This document shows, piece by piece, positions 49,765-58,142 of a stretch of 64,000 nucleotides of DNA; positions within the stretch are counted from its first letter, which is position 1, and the number at the start of each line of letters is the position of its first letter. The notes under the pieces were generated by a model. It was not told where the DNA came from, searched no databases, and saw only the letters and a program-made list of their open reading frames with translations. The stretch covers positions 22,716 through 86,715 of the forward strand of contig NZ_JAAVJB010000002.1 of NCBI RefSeq assembly GCF_012034385.1, read 5' to 3'. The stretch is from Streptomyces spiramenti (GTDB taxonomy: Bacteria > Actinomycetota > Actinomycetes > Streptomycetales > Streptomycetaceae). A program made the translations under genes and the position numbers.

Positions 49765-50973
49765 TCAGACGATGCGGACCTCGGGCACGTAGAGGATCCA
49801 CTTGCCGCCCGCGGCGCGGAACTCCTCTTCGTTCGCCTGGATCTCCTCGGCGTGGTTCCACGCGAGCAGCAGCGCGTAGTCGGGGTAGGGCGAGCGGAAT
49901 GCCGCCGCCTCCCGCACCGGGATGTGCGATCCGGGCGTGACCGTGCCGTGCTTGGCCGGGGTGGTATCGCAGATGAAGGGCAGCAGGTCCGGTCCGATGC
50001 CGCAGTAGTTGAGCACCGTGGAGCTCTTGGCGGTCGCGCCGTACCCGACGATGCTGTGACCCTCTGCGCTCAGCTTCCGCAGCAGCGCCACCAGGTCGTC
50101 ACCGATGCCCAGCAGGGTGGCGGCGAACGACTTGAGCGTCTCCGCGGAGGTCAGTCCCCGGGCTTCCTCCTCGGCCAGGACCTCCGCGACGGCGGGGGCC
50201 GGGGCCCGCCGACCGGAACGCGCCAGCCAGTAGCGCAGTTGGCCGCCGTGCACCGGCAGCCGTTCCACATCGACGAGTTCGAAGCCGAAGCGGGCCGCCG
50301 TCGTGGCCACCGAGCTGGCGGTGAAGAAGTAGAAGTGCTCGTCGTAGATCTGGTCGAAGCTGGTCCGCTCGATGATCTCGCCCCAGTAGGGGTCCTCGAA
50401 GACGAGCACGCCGTCCGCGGTCAGCAGCGCGTCCGCGCCGGCGAACACCTCGGCGATGTCCGCGATGTCGCAGACGGTGTTGGCGGAGTAGATCACGTCC
50501 GCGGGGCCCTCGGCGGCGCGGACCTCACGGGCCGATCCCGCGTCGAAGAAGGCCCGGTGCATCCGCCCCGCGCCTCCGGTGCCGGTCGGTTCGAAGCCGA
50601 GCTGCCGCACGCCGGCCTCGGCGACCGTCCGCAGGGTCACTCCGTCGTTGCTGCCGATCTCGACCAGCAGCGGGTCGTCGCCGCTGAGTTCGGTCCCGAG
50701 GAAGCGTCGGCCGATCTCGGTGAAGTGCCGGTGCATCACGGTGGAGCCGGAGGAGTGGTACGGGTAGCCCCGGTGGAACTTGCGCTCCCGGGGGATCTCC
50801 TCCAGCAGCTGCACCATCCGGCAGGACTCGCACACGCCGATCGCCAGGCGGTATCGGTACTCCCGGCCGGGCACCGCGGCGTCCTCGGCGCTGAGGAAGG
50901 CCTGGGACAGCGGATGCCGTCCGAAGTCGAAGAACTCGTGGACAACGTCCTTGCAGATCCGGCAATTCGGCAC
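49765..50973 (-). CDS. NDP-hexose C-methyltransferase (TylCIII/EryBIII-like)
   Basis: A 402-residue SAM-dependent C-methyltransferase. An N-terminal zinc motif (C-R-I-C ... C-E-S-C), the SAM site L-V-E-I-G-S-N-D-G near residue 92, D-E-H-F-Y-F-F near 200, and a C-terminal domain with V-G-Y-G-A-T-A-K-S-S-T-V-L-N-Y are all typical of enzymes that add a methyl group at C3 of 4-keto-2,6-dideoxyhexoses (mycarose, vancosamine, kijanose types). The start is GTG 50973. It follows the 2,3-dehydratase gene on the same strand with a 28-nt gap, matching pathway order. Confidence 0.88.
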   Translation of the reverse strand: MPNCRICKDVVHEFFDFGRHPLSQAFLSAEDAAVPGREYRYRLAIGVCESCRMVQLLEEIPRERKFHRGYPYHSSGSTVMHRHFTEIGRRFLGTELSGDDPLLVEIGSNDGVTLRTVAEAGVRQLGFEPTGTGGAGRMHRAFFDAGSAREVRAAEGPADVIYSANTVCDIADIAEVFAGADALLTADGVLVFEDPYWGEIIERTSFDQIYDEHFYFFTASSVATTAARFGFELVDVERLPVHGGQLRYWLARSGRRAPAPAVAEVLAEEEARGLTSAETLKSFAATLLGIGDDLVALLRKLSAEGHSIVGYGATAKSSTVLNYCGIGPDLLPFICDTTPAKHGTVTPGSHIPVREAAAFRSPYPDYALLLAWNHAEEIQANEEEFRAAGGKWILYVPEVRIV

Positions 50974-51001
50974 GGCGCACTACTCCGGAGGGTGAGGTGG
51001 G

Positions 51002-52486
51002 TCAGTGGGTGGTGTCGTCCCGCTCGGACAGCGAATGCAGGCAGGCCACGAGGCTGCGTGCCTGGATGTTGACGTAGTGGCTGTGCCGCAGCAGGCCGGA
51101 CAGCTGCCGTACCGTCATCCAGCGGAAGTCCGGATGGTCGAACTCCAGCTCCTCGTCGGCCTCCACGATGAGGTAGCGGGTGAGGGCGTGATGGAAACGA
51201 CCGCCCTCCTCCGACAGCGTGGCGTCGAACAGGACCCGCGCGGGCGGGGCGTTCAGCACGGTGTCCAGCAGGGCCGGTCGAGCGGCGGGGGGCAGTACCG
51301 CCAGGTCGTCCGGTACGCACTGCACGGTGGGGGCCAGCTCGCAGACGTTCAGACAGCCCGGCTCCACCAGGGCCTGCACCAGTACCCGCAGCACCCCGTC
51401 GACCCGCTTCACCACGAGCGCGGCCAGCCCGTCGCCACACGGGCGGACCATGGGCTGGGTCCACCCCCGCACCTCTCGACCTCCGGCCCGCACGTCCACC
51501 CCGATCACCTCGAAGAAGCGCCCGCTCTCGTGGGTGATCGCGCCCGCGGCGCGCGTCCAGCCGGGCAGCCCGCGCAACGGCACCCGGGTGACGCCGACCT
51601 CCGGCCGGCTTCGTACCTCGGTGACCCACCGCAGTACCTCGTCCACCCCCTCCGCTTCGGCCACGGGGTCCTTGCCGCCGGCGCACGACCGCAGCAACGC
51701 GGCGGTGAAGGCGTCGGCCCCCGCGCCGCTCGCCTCCGCCGGCCCCGCGGCACCGGGGTCGCAGAACGGCAGGCAGGACAGCACCGTACGGGTGTCCATG
51801 TTGACCACGTTGTTTTCACGGAGCAGCCGGTGCAGCTGGCCGAGGGTCAGCCAGCGGAAGCCGCCGAGCAGCTCCACGTCCTCGGTGGTCTCCACCACCA
51901 TGTTCCGGTTCGCCTTGCGGAGGAACCAGGCCGCCTGCTCGGACTGCCGGACATCGGTGATCAGCCGGTGACGCGAGGGGTCGCGGAAGTACTCCAGGTA
52001 GGGGACGGCACGCCCCTGGTGCACCCGGGTGTAGTTGCTCCGGGTGGCCTGCACTGTGGGGGAGAGCTGGAGGCCGTTGATGTTGCCCGGCTCGACCTTC
52101 GCCTGCATCAGGCAGTGCAGCACCCCGTCGAACTCCTTGACCAGGATGCCCAGGATCCCGGTCTCCGGCTGGTTGATGATCGGCTGGGCCCAGCGGGGCA
52201 GCGGGCCGTCCGGGTGGTGCACGTCCACCCCCTCCACCCGGAAGAACCGTCCGCTGTCGTGCGCCAGGTCGCCCGTCGCCGGGTCGGTGGACCAGCCGGA
52301 CAGCTCGTCCAGCCCGACGCGCTCGACGTGGGTGAAGGCGCGACGGGAGGCGTCGGCGAACCAGTCGTGGAAGCCCGCCAGCGGCCCGAGCCCGCTGTCC
52401 CGGGTGCGTACCGAGGCGGCCAGCCGCGCCGCGAGGGGCGGGCCGTCCGGGCGTGCGCGACCGGGGTCGGCCGACAGATCCGTCAT
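51002..52486 (-). CDS. NDP-4-keto-6-deoxyhexose 2,3-dehydratase
   Basis: A 494-residue protein made of two similar halves, as in TylX3/EryBVI. Each half has G-R-F-F-x-V-x-G-V-D-V, W-x-Q-P, and a V-x-x-x-D-G-V-L-x-x-L-x-Q-A-x-V-E-P-G block spread over about 90 residues (near 80-170 and 330-420). It removes C2-OH, the first step to 2,6-dideoxysugars. GAGGAG precedes ATG 52486. It lies upstream of the C-methyltransferase in one transcript. Confidence 0.92.
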   Translation of the reverse strand: MTDLSADPGRARPDGPPLAARLAASVRTRDSGLGPLAGFHDWFADASRRAFTHVERVGLDELSGWSTDPATGDLAHDSGRFFRVEGVDVHHPDGPLPRWAQPIINQPETGILGILVKEFDGVLHCLMQAKVEPGNINGLQLSPTVQATRSNYTRVHQGRAVPYLEYFRDPSRHRLITDVRQSEQAAWFLRKANRNMVVETTEDVELLGGFRWLTLGQLHRLLRENNVVNMDTRTVLSCLPFCDPGAAGPAEASGAGADAFTAALLRSCAGGKDPVAEAEGVDEVLRWVTEVRSRPEVGVTRVPLRGLPGWTRAAGAITHESGRFFEVIGVDVRAGGREVRGWTQPMVRPCGDGLAALVVKRVDGVLRVLVQALVEPGCLNVCELAPTVQCVPDDLAVLPPAARPALLDTVLNAPPARVLFDATLSEEGGRFHHALTRYLIVEADEELEFDHPDFRWMTVRQLSGLLRHSHYVNIQARSLVACLHSLSERDDTTH

Positions 52487-52735
52487 GGGAACAACTCCTC
52501 GGGGCCGCTGCGGGATCGTCGTGGTCGGGTCGCGGTGTCCGGCGCGGTGCTCCGGGGAGGAAGGGACGTCGCGGCCTCGTGGGCGGTGGCCCTCGCGCGT
52601 CGCGAGGACGCGCGGGGTGACCTGCTTCGCGGCCTCGGGACGGTCCGAGGCGGACGCCCCGGCGAGGTTCGAGGGGGAGCCCGCTCGCCGGGGCGGATCA
52701 CTCGCCGGGCCGCGCGGGGCGGTGCTGTCGGGCGC

Positions 52736-53845
52736 TCAGAGCGTCCGCAGCACCTCGCGGACCGCGCTGATGACCTTGTCCTGGCGCTCCGGGGTCAGCG
52801 AGGGGTACATGGGCAGGGAGAAGATCTCGCCGGCCAGTTCCTCGGTGACCGGCAGGGAGCCCTGTGCGTAGCCCAGGTCCGCGAACCCGGCCTGGGTGTG
52901 CACGGGCCAGGGGTAGCTGATGTTCAGCTCGATCCCGTACGCCTTGAGCCGCTCGAGGATGTCGTCCCGCCGCGGGTGCCGTGCCACGTAGACGTAGTAG
53001 ACGTGGTCGTTGCCCTCCGCCAGCCGGGGGAGCACCAGGTCGGTGTCGCCCAGGCCCTCGGCGTAGCGCTCGGCGACGGCGCGGCGACCGGCGATGTACT
53101 GGTCGAGGCGGCCCAGCTTGCGTCGCAGGATCTCGGCCTGCACCTCGTCGAGCCGGCTGTTGTGGCCGGGCATCCGGGTGACGTAGTAGCGGTCCTTCAT
53201 GCCGTAGTACCGCAGCCGGCGCAGGTTCTCCTCGACCTCCGGATCGGAGGTGATCGTCGCGCCGCCGTCGCCGTACGCGCCGAGGACCTTGGTGGGGTAG
53301 AAGGAGAACGCCGCGGCGTTGCCCATGCTGCCGGCCAGTCGTCCGTGGTGGCGGGCGCCGTGCGACTGCGCGCAGTCCTCCAGGATCGTCAGGCCGTGCT
53401 GGGCCGCGAGCCGCTCGACCGGCGCCATGTCCACGCACTGGCCGTACAGGTGCACGGGCAGCAGGCAGCGGGTCCGCGGGGTGATGGCGGCGGCGAGCTG
53501 GTCGGTGTCCATCAGGAAGTCGTCCCGACGGATGTCGACGAAGACCGGGGTGGCGCCCGTGCCGTGGATGGCCACCACCGTCGGGGCTGCGGTGTTGGAA
53601 ACGGTGATGACCTCGTCCCCGGGGCCCACTCCGAGGGCCTGCAGACCGAGCTTGATGGCGTTGGTCCCGTTGTCGACACCCACCCCGTGCGCGACCCCGT
53701 GGTAGGCGGCGAACTCCTCCTCGAAGCCGCGCACGCTGTCGCCGAGCACCAGTCGGCCCGAACGGAAGACCTGGTCGACGGCGTCGAGGATGTCGTCGCG
53801 CTCATCCTCGTATTCCGCCGCGTAGTCCCATACATACGTGGTCAC
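52736..53845 (-). CDS. NDP-3-keto-deoxyhexose aminotransferase (DegT/DnrJ/EryC1 family)
   Basis: A 369-residue PLP enzyme. N-terminal G-V-D-N-G-T-N-A-I near residue 60, E-D-C-A-Q-S-H-G-A near 155, and the PLP lysine in [10 protein letters not shown] near 183 are the family motifs. Relatives such as TylB and DesV put the 3-amino group on deoxyhexoses. I start it at GTG 53845, behind CAGGAGG, rather than at ATG 53863. With the C-methyltransferase and 2,3-dehydratase it suggests a branched 3-amino-2,3,6-trideoxysugar, though the genes could serve different sugars. Confidence 0.88.
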   Translation of the reverse strand: MTTYVWDYAAEYEDERDDILDAVDQVFRSGRLVLGDSVRGFEEEFAAYHGVAHGVGVDNGTNAIKLGLQALGVGPGDEVITVSNTAAPTVVAIHGTGATPVFVDIRRDDFLMDTDQLAAAITPRTRCLLPVHLYGQCVDMAPVERLAAQHGLTILEDCAQSHGARHHGRLAGSMGNAAAFSFYPTKVLGAYGDGGATITSDPEVEENLRRLRYYGMKDRYYVTRMPGHNSRLDEVQAEILRRKLGRLDQYIAGRRAVAERYAEGLGDTDLVLPRLAEGNDHVYYVYVARHPRRDDILERLKAYGIELNISYPWPVHTQAGFADLGYAQGSLPVTEELAGEIFSLPMYPSLTPERQDKVISAVREVLRTL

Positions 53846-54247
53846 GGCCACCTCCTGCACCATTTAATTACGGCCTGAGAATGCCTCGATAATCGCGTGC
53901 AAGGGGTGGTGTCCGGCAACCCCTAGCTGCCCCAGAGGGGGGAGTGTCACCCCAGTCCGAAGGGGATATGCTTGCCAGCTTTGCGGGCCCGTATCTACTG
54001 TCTCCACAGTAGATGGAAGTGCATGTACGAAATCGCCGCAGGCGACTTGTGAAGCTTCGGGGCCAGGAACAGGGTCGCCGTAAGCCATCCGGCTTCGCCG
54101 CTGCCCACCGGGAACGCGGCGAAGCCCTCCGCATTTGTAGCGTGCGCCGCGTTCCCGACACCTCAGGGAAAGGCCTGCGCAACCTCTCGGCCCAACGCAA
54201 CCTCTCACAGCCCGGATACTTCCGGTCGCGACCAAGGGATGAAGGTT
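53846..54247. promoter_or_regulatory. Divergent promoter region between aminotransferase and rmlA
   Basis: About 400 bp between divergent sugar genes. It contains the hairpin at 53993-54014, a CCCC...GGGG-rich segment near 53930, and otherwise no gene. The sequence near 53864-53890 is relatively AT-rich, as expected for promoter DNA. Confidence 0.55.
53993..54014. promoter_or_regulatory. 9-bp inverted repeat in the sugar-gene promoter region
   Basis: ATCTACTGT and ACAGTAGAT flank a CTCC loop with no mismatch. It lies midway between the divergent aminotransferase and rmlA genes, so it may be an operator for a cluster regulator. Confidence 0.55.
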
Positions 54248-55195
54248 ATGAAGGGAATCATTCTGGCGGGTGGCAGTGGCAGCCGGCTGAGCCCGGTGAC
54301 GATCGCGGTCTCCAAGCAGCTGCTGCCGGTCGGCGAGAAGCCCATGATCTACTATCCGCTGTCCGTTCTGATGCTCGGCGGCATCCGGGACGTCCTGATC
54401 ATCTCCAAGCCGCAGGACATTCCGCAGTTCCGGCGCGTCCTCGGTGACGGTACCCACCTGGGCATGAACTTCGCGTACGCGGAGCAGGCGGAACCCAACG
54501 GGCTGGCGGAGGCGTTCATCATCGGCTCCGAGCACATCGGCGACGACTCCGTGGCGCTGGTCCTCGGCGACAACATCTTCCACGGCAACCGCTTCCAAGC
54601 CGTGATGGAGGAGAACACCCGGGACATCGACGGCTGCGTCCTCTTCGGCTACAGCGTCAAGGACCCCGAGCGGTACGGCGTCGGGGAGACCGATGCCGAC
54701 GGACGTCTGATCTCCCTGGAGGAGAAACCGTCGAGGCCGCGCACCAACCGCGCCGTCACCGGGCTCTACCTCTACGACAACGACGTCGTCGACATCGCGA
54801 AGAACGTCCGTCCCTCCGAGCGGGGCGAGCTGGAGATCACCGACGTCAACCGCGTCTACCTGGAGCGAGGCAACGCGAAGATGGTCGACCTAGGCCGCGG
54901 CTTCGCCTGGCTCGACACCGGGACGCCCGAGTCGCTCCTGCAGGCGTCGCTGTACGTGCGGACCCTGGAGGAACGCCAGGGAGTGCGCATCGCCTGCCTG
55001 GAGGAGATCGCACTGCGCATGGGGTTCATCTCCGCGGAGGACTGCCACCGGCTGGGTGAGGAGCTCGGCAACTGCGCCTACGGCGCCTACGTGAGGGACA
55101 TCGCCCGTGAGTTCACGGACGAGTCCCCCGACGACGGGAACGCCGCGGTGGACCCGGCGGTCCCCCTCAGCGCGGCGTCACACCCGGCCGCGTGA
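54248..55195 (+). CDS. rmlA: Glucose-1-phosphate thymidylyltransferase
   Basis: A 315-residue RmlA protein. The nucleotide-binding motif L-A-G-G-S-G-S-R-L-S-P near residues 5-15, V-S-K-Q-L-L-P-V-G-E-K-P-M-I-Y-Y-P-L split after the first block, L-V-L-G-D-N-I-F-H-G near 107, and W-L-D-T-G-T near 225 are present. It joins glucose-1-phosphate and dTTP to dTDP-glucose, the first step for all the deoxysugars. I prefer ATG 54248, where homologs start, over ATG 54239. Its last 29 bp overlap the convergent helper gene. The partner 4,6-dehydratase is not in the window. Confidence 0.95.
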   Translation: MKGIILAGGSGSRLSPVTIAVSKQLLPVGEKPMIYYPLSVLMLGGIRDVLIISKPQDIPQFRRVLGDGTHLGMNFAYAEQAEPNGLAEAFIIGSEHIGDDSVALVLGDNIFHGNRFQAVMEENTRDIDGCVLFGYSVKDPERYGVGETDADGRLISLEEKPSRPRTNRAVTGLYLYDNDVVDIAKNVRPSERGELEITDVNRVYLERGNAKMVDLGRGFAWLDTGTPESLLQASLYVRTLEERQGVRIACLEEIALRMGFISAEDCHRLGEELGNCAYGAYVRDIAREFTDESPDDGNAAVDPAVPLSAASHPAA

Positions 55196-56498
55196 GCGGG
55201 CACCGGGCGATACTGCGGGTCACCGGGGTGCGCATCCGGTGCACCACGTCCCCGTCGCGACGCAGCAGTGCCGCGCCGGGGGCCGCTGCCAGCGAGGCCA
55301 GCGCACCCGTCGCCAGCAGCCGGACCATCGGCGCGAGCAACGCCAGGTGCGAGCCGTCCGCCAGCGACAGGTGGTCCGCGCGGCCGGGGCGGCCCAGCCG
55401 GAACTCCTCCGCCCCCGACAGCAGCCCCGGGTCGCGGTTGGCCGCGTCCACGAGGACCACCACCTGGTCGCCCTTGCCGATCTCCTGACCGGCGATCTCC
55501 ATGCGCTGACCGGCGATCCGGCTGTCCAGCCGCACCGGAGGCTCGAACCGCAGCGTCTCCTCCACCGCGTCCCCGGCCGCCCCGGGATCACCGCGGAGCA
55601 GCTCCCACTGGTCCGGGTGGTCCAGGAGCGCCAGGACCGCGTTGCCGGTGAGGGTCACGGCGACCTCCGAGCCGACACCCGCGGCCAGCATCAGTGCGGT
55701 CACCGTGTCCTGCTCGCCGGCCACCGCACGCAGCGCGGCGAGCAGATCCCGTTCCGCTCCGCCGTCCGCGTCCTCCCCGACCCGTTCCGCCACCACCTCG
55801 TCCAGCAGCTCCCTCAGCGCGTCCACCGAGGCGACCAGCCGCCGGGCGCCGTTCAGGGTGGGCGGGCAGAGCAGGGCGTCCAGCACCGGCGACAGGTCCG
55901 GACCCAGCGCCTGCAACCGCGTGCGCCGCTCCGGACCCAGGCCCAGCATCCGGTCCAGCACGGCCGCGACACCGGGCCGCAGGACGTCGTTCACCAGATC
56001 GAAGGAGTCGCCCGCGGCGTCCAACGCGGCAGTGAACTCCTCCCGCACCGGGCCGTGCCACCGCTCCAGGCCGGCCACGCCGAGCGCGGGCCCCACCAGT
56101 TCGGTCAGCCGCCGCCGCTCCTCGTGGTCCAGGGCGAGCAGGCTGTCGTCGACGGACAGCACGTGCTTCAGCGTGCTGGACGAGTCGATGCCGAAGACCC
56201 GCGGCCGGCGTCGCCGCCCGCCGCCGGGTGCCGCCGGTGCCAACCGCTCGTCGGCGAGGATCTGCGCGCCTGCCGCGTGGTCGGCGACGACCCAGACGTC
56301 CGACTCCGCCTGCCGCAGCACCGGTTGGCCACGCATGCCCCGGTAGAGGAAGTGCGGGTCGATGCCCTGTGCCCGCAGGATCAGCGCGTACGGGTCGCCG
56401 CGGTTGCCGCGCATCCACTGGGTGCCGCGCGCCGCCAGCAGATGCCGGGTCAGGTCGCTGTCCGAACACTGCCGCGGATCGATCTGGTGCTTGGTCAT
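55167..56498 (-). CDS. P450-like glycosyltransferase helper (DesVIII/EryCII-like), no heme cysteine
   Basis: A 443-residue protein with cytochrome P450 fold features (E-E-T-L-R-F-E-P-P-V-R-L-D-S-R for the E-x-x-R helix and a C-terminal R-L-G-R-P-G-R-A region), but the F-G-x-G-x-H-x-C loop is replaced by D-H-L-S-L-A-D-G-S-H-L-A-L-L with no cysteine. The I-helix threonine pair is also altered. This is the signature of DesVIII, EryCII and TylMIII, which bind and activate the DesVII/EryCIII-type glycosyltransferases and have no oxygenase activity. Start at ATG 56498 (M-T-K-H-Q-I-D). It probably partners one or more of the four glycosyltransferases here. Confidence 0.82.
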   Translation of the reverse strand: MTKHQIDPRQCSDSDLTRHLLAARGTQWMRGNRGDPYALILRAQGIDPHFLYRGMRGQPVLRQAESDVWVVADHAAGAQILADERLAPAAPGGGRRRRPRVFGIDSSSTLKHVLSVDDSLLALDHEERRRLTELVGPALGVAGLERWHGPVREEFTAALDAAGDSFDLVNDVLRPGVAAVLDRMLGLGPERRTRLQALGPDLSPVLDALLCPPTLNGARRLVASVDALRELLDEVVAERVGEDADGGAERDLLAALRAVAGEQDTVTALMLAAGVGSEVAVTLTGNAVLALLDHPDQWELLRGDPGAAGDAVEETLRFEPPVRLDSRIAGQRMEIAGQEIGKGDQVVVLVDAANRDPGLLSGAEEFRLGRPGRADHLSLADGSHLALLAPMVRLLATGALASLAAAPGAALLRRDGDVVHRMRTPVTRSIARCPLTRPGVTPR

Positions 56499-56833
56499 GG
56501 TGCGGACCTCCATTCGACGGGAGCACATCGCGCGAGCGGGCCATCGGCACACAGCTCCACCCGTCCGTTCCTAGTCCGAACCCGCCGCCAGTGCCACCCC
56601 TGCCTCTCCCGGCGGGCCGGCCGCACCCCCGCGACCCGCGCGAAGAGGGGTGGATAGGGGCTGACTCGCCGGTACCCCTGTGTGAAGGTGCTGCCAGTAC
56701 CAGTCGCAGCGCGCCGGAATGCGCGAGCTGGTGACCGGAAATGCAGCCGGTGTCGGAAATCGCGCCGTACGCGCCGGATCAGCGACCGCCCGGACGATGA
56801 CGGACGGCCACCACACCGGACGATTGGATTCCC
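56499..56833. other. Divergent promoter region, nothing recognised
   Basis: About 335 bp between the helper gene and the flavin monooxygenase gene. No gene or clear palindrome is seen; promoters for both directions should lie here. Confidence 0.4.
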
Positions 56834-58054
56834 ATGGCCAAGGCTTTGATCATCGGCGGCGGTGTCGCCGGACCCAGTAGCGCCATTGCTCTGCAGAAAG
56901 CGGGGTTCGATGCCGTCGTCTACGAGGCCTACGACCGTGGCGCGGACGGAATCGGGCAGAACCTCGTGCTGGCCGTCAACGGCTACAGCGCCCTCCTGGA
57001 ACTCGGCGTCTCCCACCTCGCCGAGGGATTCGACATTCCCGGATACCGGTTCCACCTGGGCAACGGAAAGCAGCTCTGCGAGGTCCCCAACGGCTCTCCG
57101 CTCCCCGACGGCTCCACGGCGCGCGCCATCACCCGGTCCGACCTCTACGCGACGCTGCGCGACGCCGCGATCGAGCGCGGAATCGAGATCAACTTCGGTA
57201 AGCGGCTGGTCGACGCCGAGCTGACCGACGACGGCGTCATCGCGCACTTCGACGACGGCTCGCAGGCCGAGGGCGACGTGCTGATCGGGGCCGACGGCCT
57301 GCACTCCGTGACCCGCACGGTCATCGACCCGTCCGGACTGGACTTCCGCTACGGCGGTCTGATGACCACCGGCGGGTACGCCACCGGTGTCTCCGTCCCG
57401 CACAAGCGCGGCACCGAGTTCATGTACCTCGGCAAGCGGGCCTTCTTCTGCTACATCCCCGACGACGAGGGCCAGGTCTGGTGGTACGCCAGCATCACGC
57501 GCCCCGACGAGCCGACCGCTGCGGAGCTGGCGTCGATCTCCGCCGAGGACTGGCGCACCCAGCTGGTGGAGCTCTTCGAGGGCGACGACAGCGCCGCCGT
57601 CGAGATCATCAAGGCCACCGACTCCATCTGGCCGCCCCGCCCCATCCAGGACATCCCGCACCTCCCGAAATGGCGCAACGACCGGATGGTCGTCATGGGC
57701 GACGCCTGCCACGCGGTGTCCCCCTCCGCCGGGCAGGGCGTCTCCATGGCCATCGAGGACGCCATCGTGCTCGGCAAGTGCCTGCGGGACATCCCCGACA
57801 TCCCCTCCGCGCTGGCCGCGTACGAGGAGATCCGCCGTGAGCGGGTGGAGCGGGTCGTGAGCTTCGGCCGTGAGTGCGGACGCGCCCTGGAGGTGCGCAA
57901 CTCCTTCCGGCGCGTGGGCCGCGACGTCTTCATGCGCTTCGCCCTCAGCCAGAAGGCGGCGATGAAGGACCTGGACGAGATGCGCTGGCTCTACGACCAC
58001 CGCATCAGTTGGGACACCCCCGTGGACGCCGACGTACCGCGCCCCACCACCTGA
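56834..58054 (+). CDS. FAD-dependent monooxygenase (PHBH type)
   Basis: A 406-residue flavoprotein of the p-hydroxybenzoate hydroxylase class. FAD-binding G-G-G-V-A-G-P near residues 8-14, Y-E-A-Y near 31, the D-G motif in I-G-A-D-G-L-H-S-V near 155, and G-D-A-C-H-A-V-S-P-S-A-G-Q-G near 295-308 are intact. These enzymes hydroxylate or epoxidise aromatic or activated carbons with NAD(P)H and O2. It starts the rightward run of tailoring and sugar genes. The substrate may be the polyketide core. Confidence 0.9.
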   Translation: MAKALIIGGGVAGPSSAIALQKAGFDAVVYEAYDRGADGIGQNLVLAVNGYSALLELGVSHLAEGFDIPGYRFHLGNGKQLCEVPNGSPLPDGSTARAITRSDLYATLRDAAIERGIEINFGKRLVDAELTDDGVIAHFDDGSQAEGDVLIGADGLHSVTRTVIDPSGLDFRYGGLMTTGGYATGVSVPHKRGTEFMYLGKRAFFCYIPDDEGQVWWYASITRPDEPTAAELASISAEDWRTQLVELFEGDDSAAVEIIKATDSIWPPRPIQDIPHLPKWRNDRMVVMGDACHAVSPSAGQGVSMAIEDAIVLGKCLRDIPDIPSALAAYEEIRRERVERVVSFGRECGRALEVRNSFRRVGRDVFMRFALSQKAAMKDLDEMRWLYDHRISWDTPVDADVPRPTT

Positions 58055-58142
58055 CGACAGACACCGCCCGGCCGCCGCCCGACGGCGCGGCCGGGCCGTA
58101 CCGGGGCCGAGCGAGCGACAGAGAGGGCGGAGAGGGACCACG

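Noticed and set aside
48313..53878. Frames of more than 900 aa overlapping the oxygenase and sugar genes
   Set aside because: They have low-complexity Arg/Gly-rich composition and lie opposite or out of frame to clearly recognised enzymes.
55167..56498. Calling this gene an active cytochrome P450
   Set aside because: The heme-binding Cys motif is missing, and the sequence fits glycosyltransferase helper proteins better.
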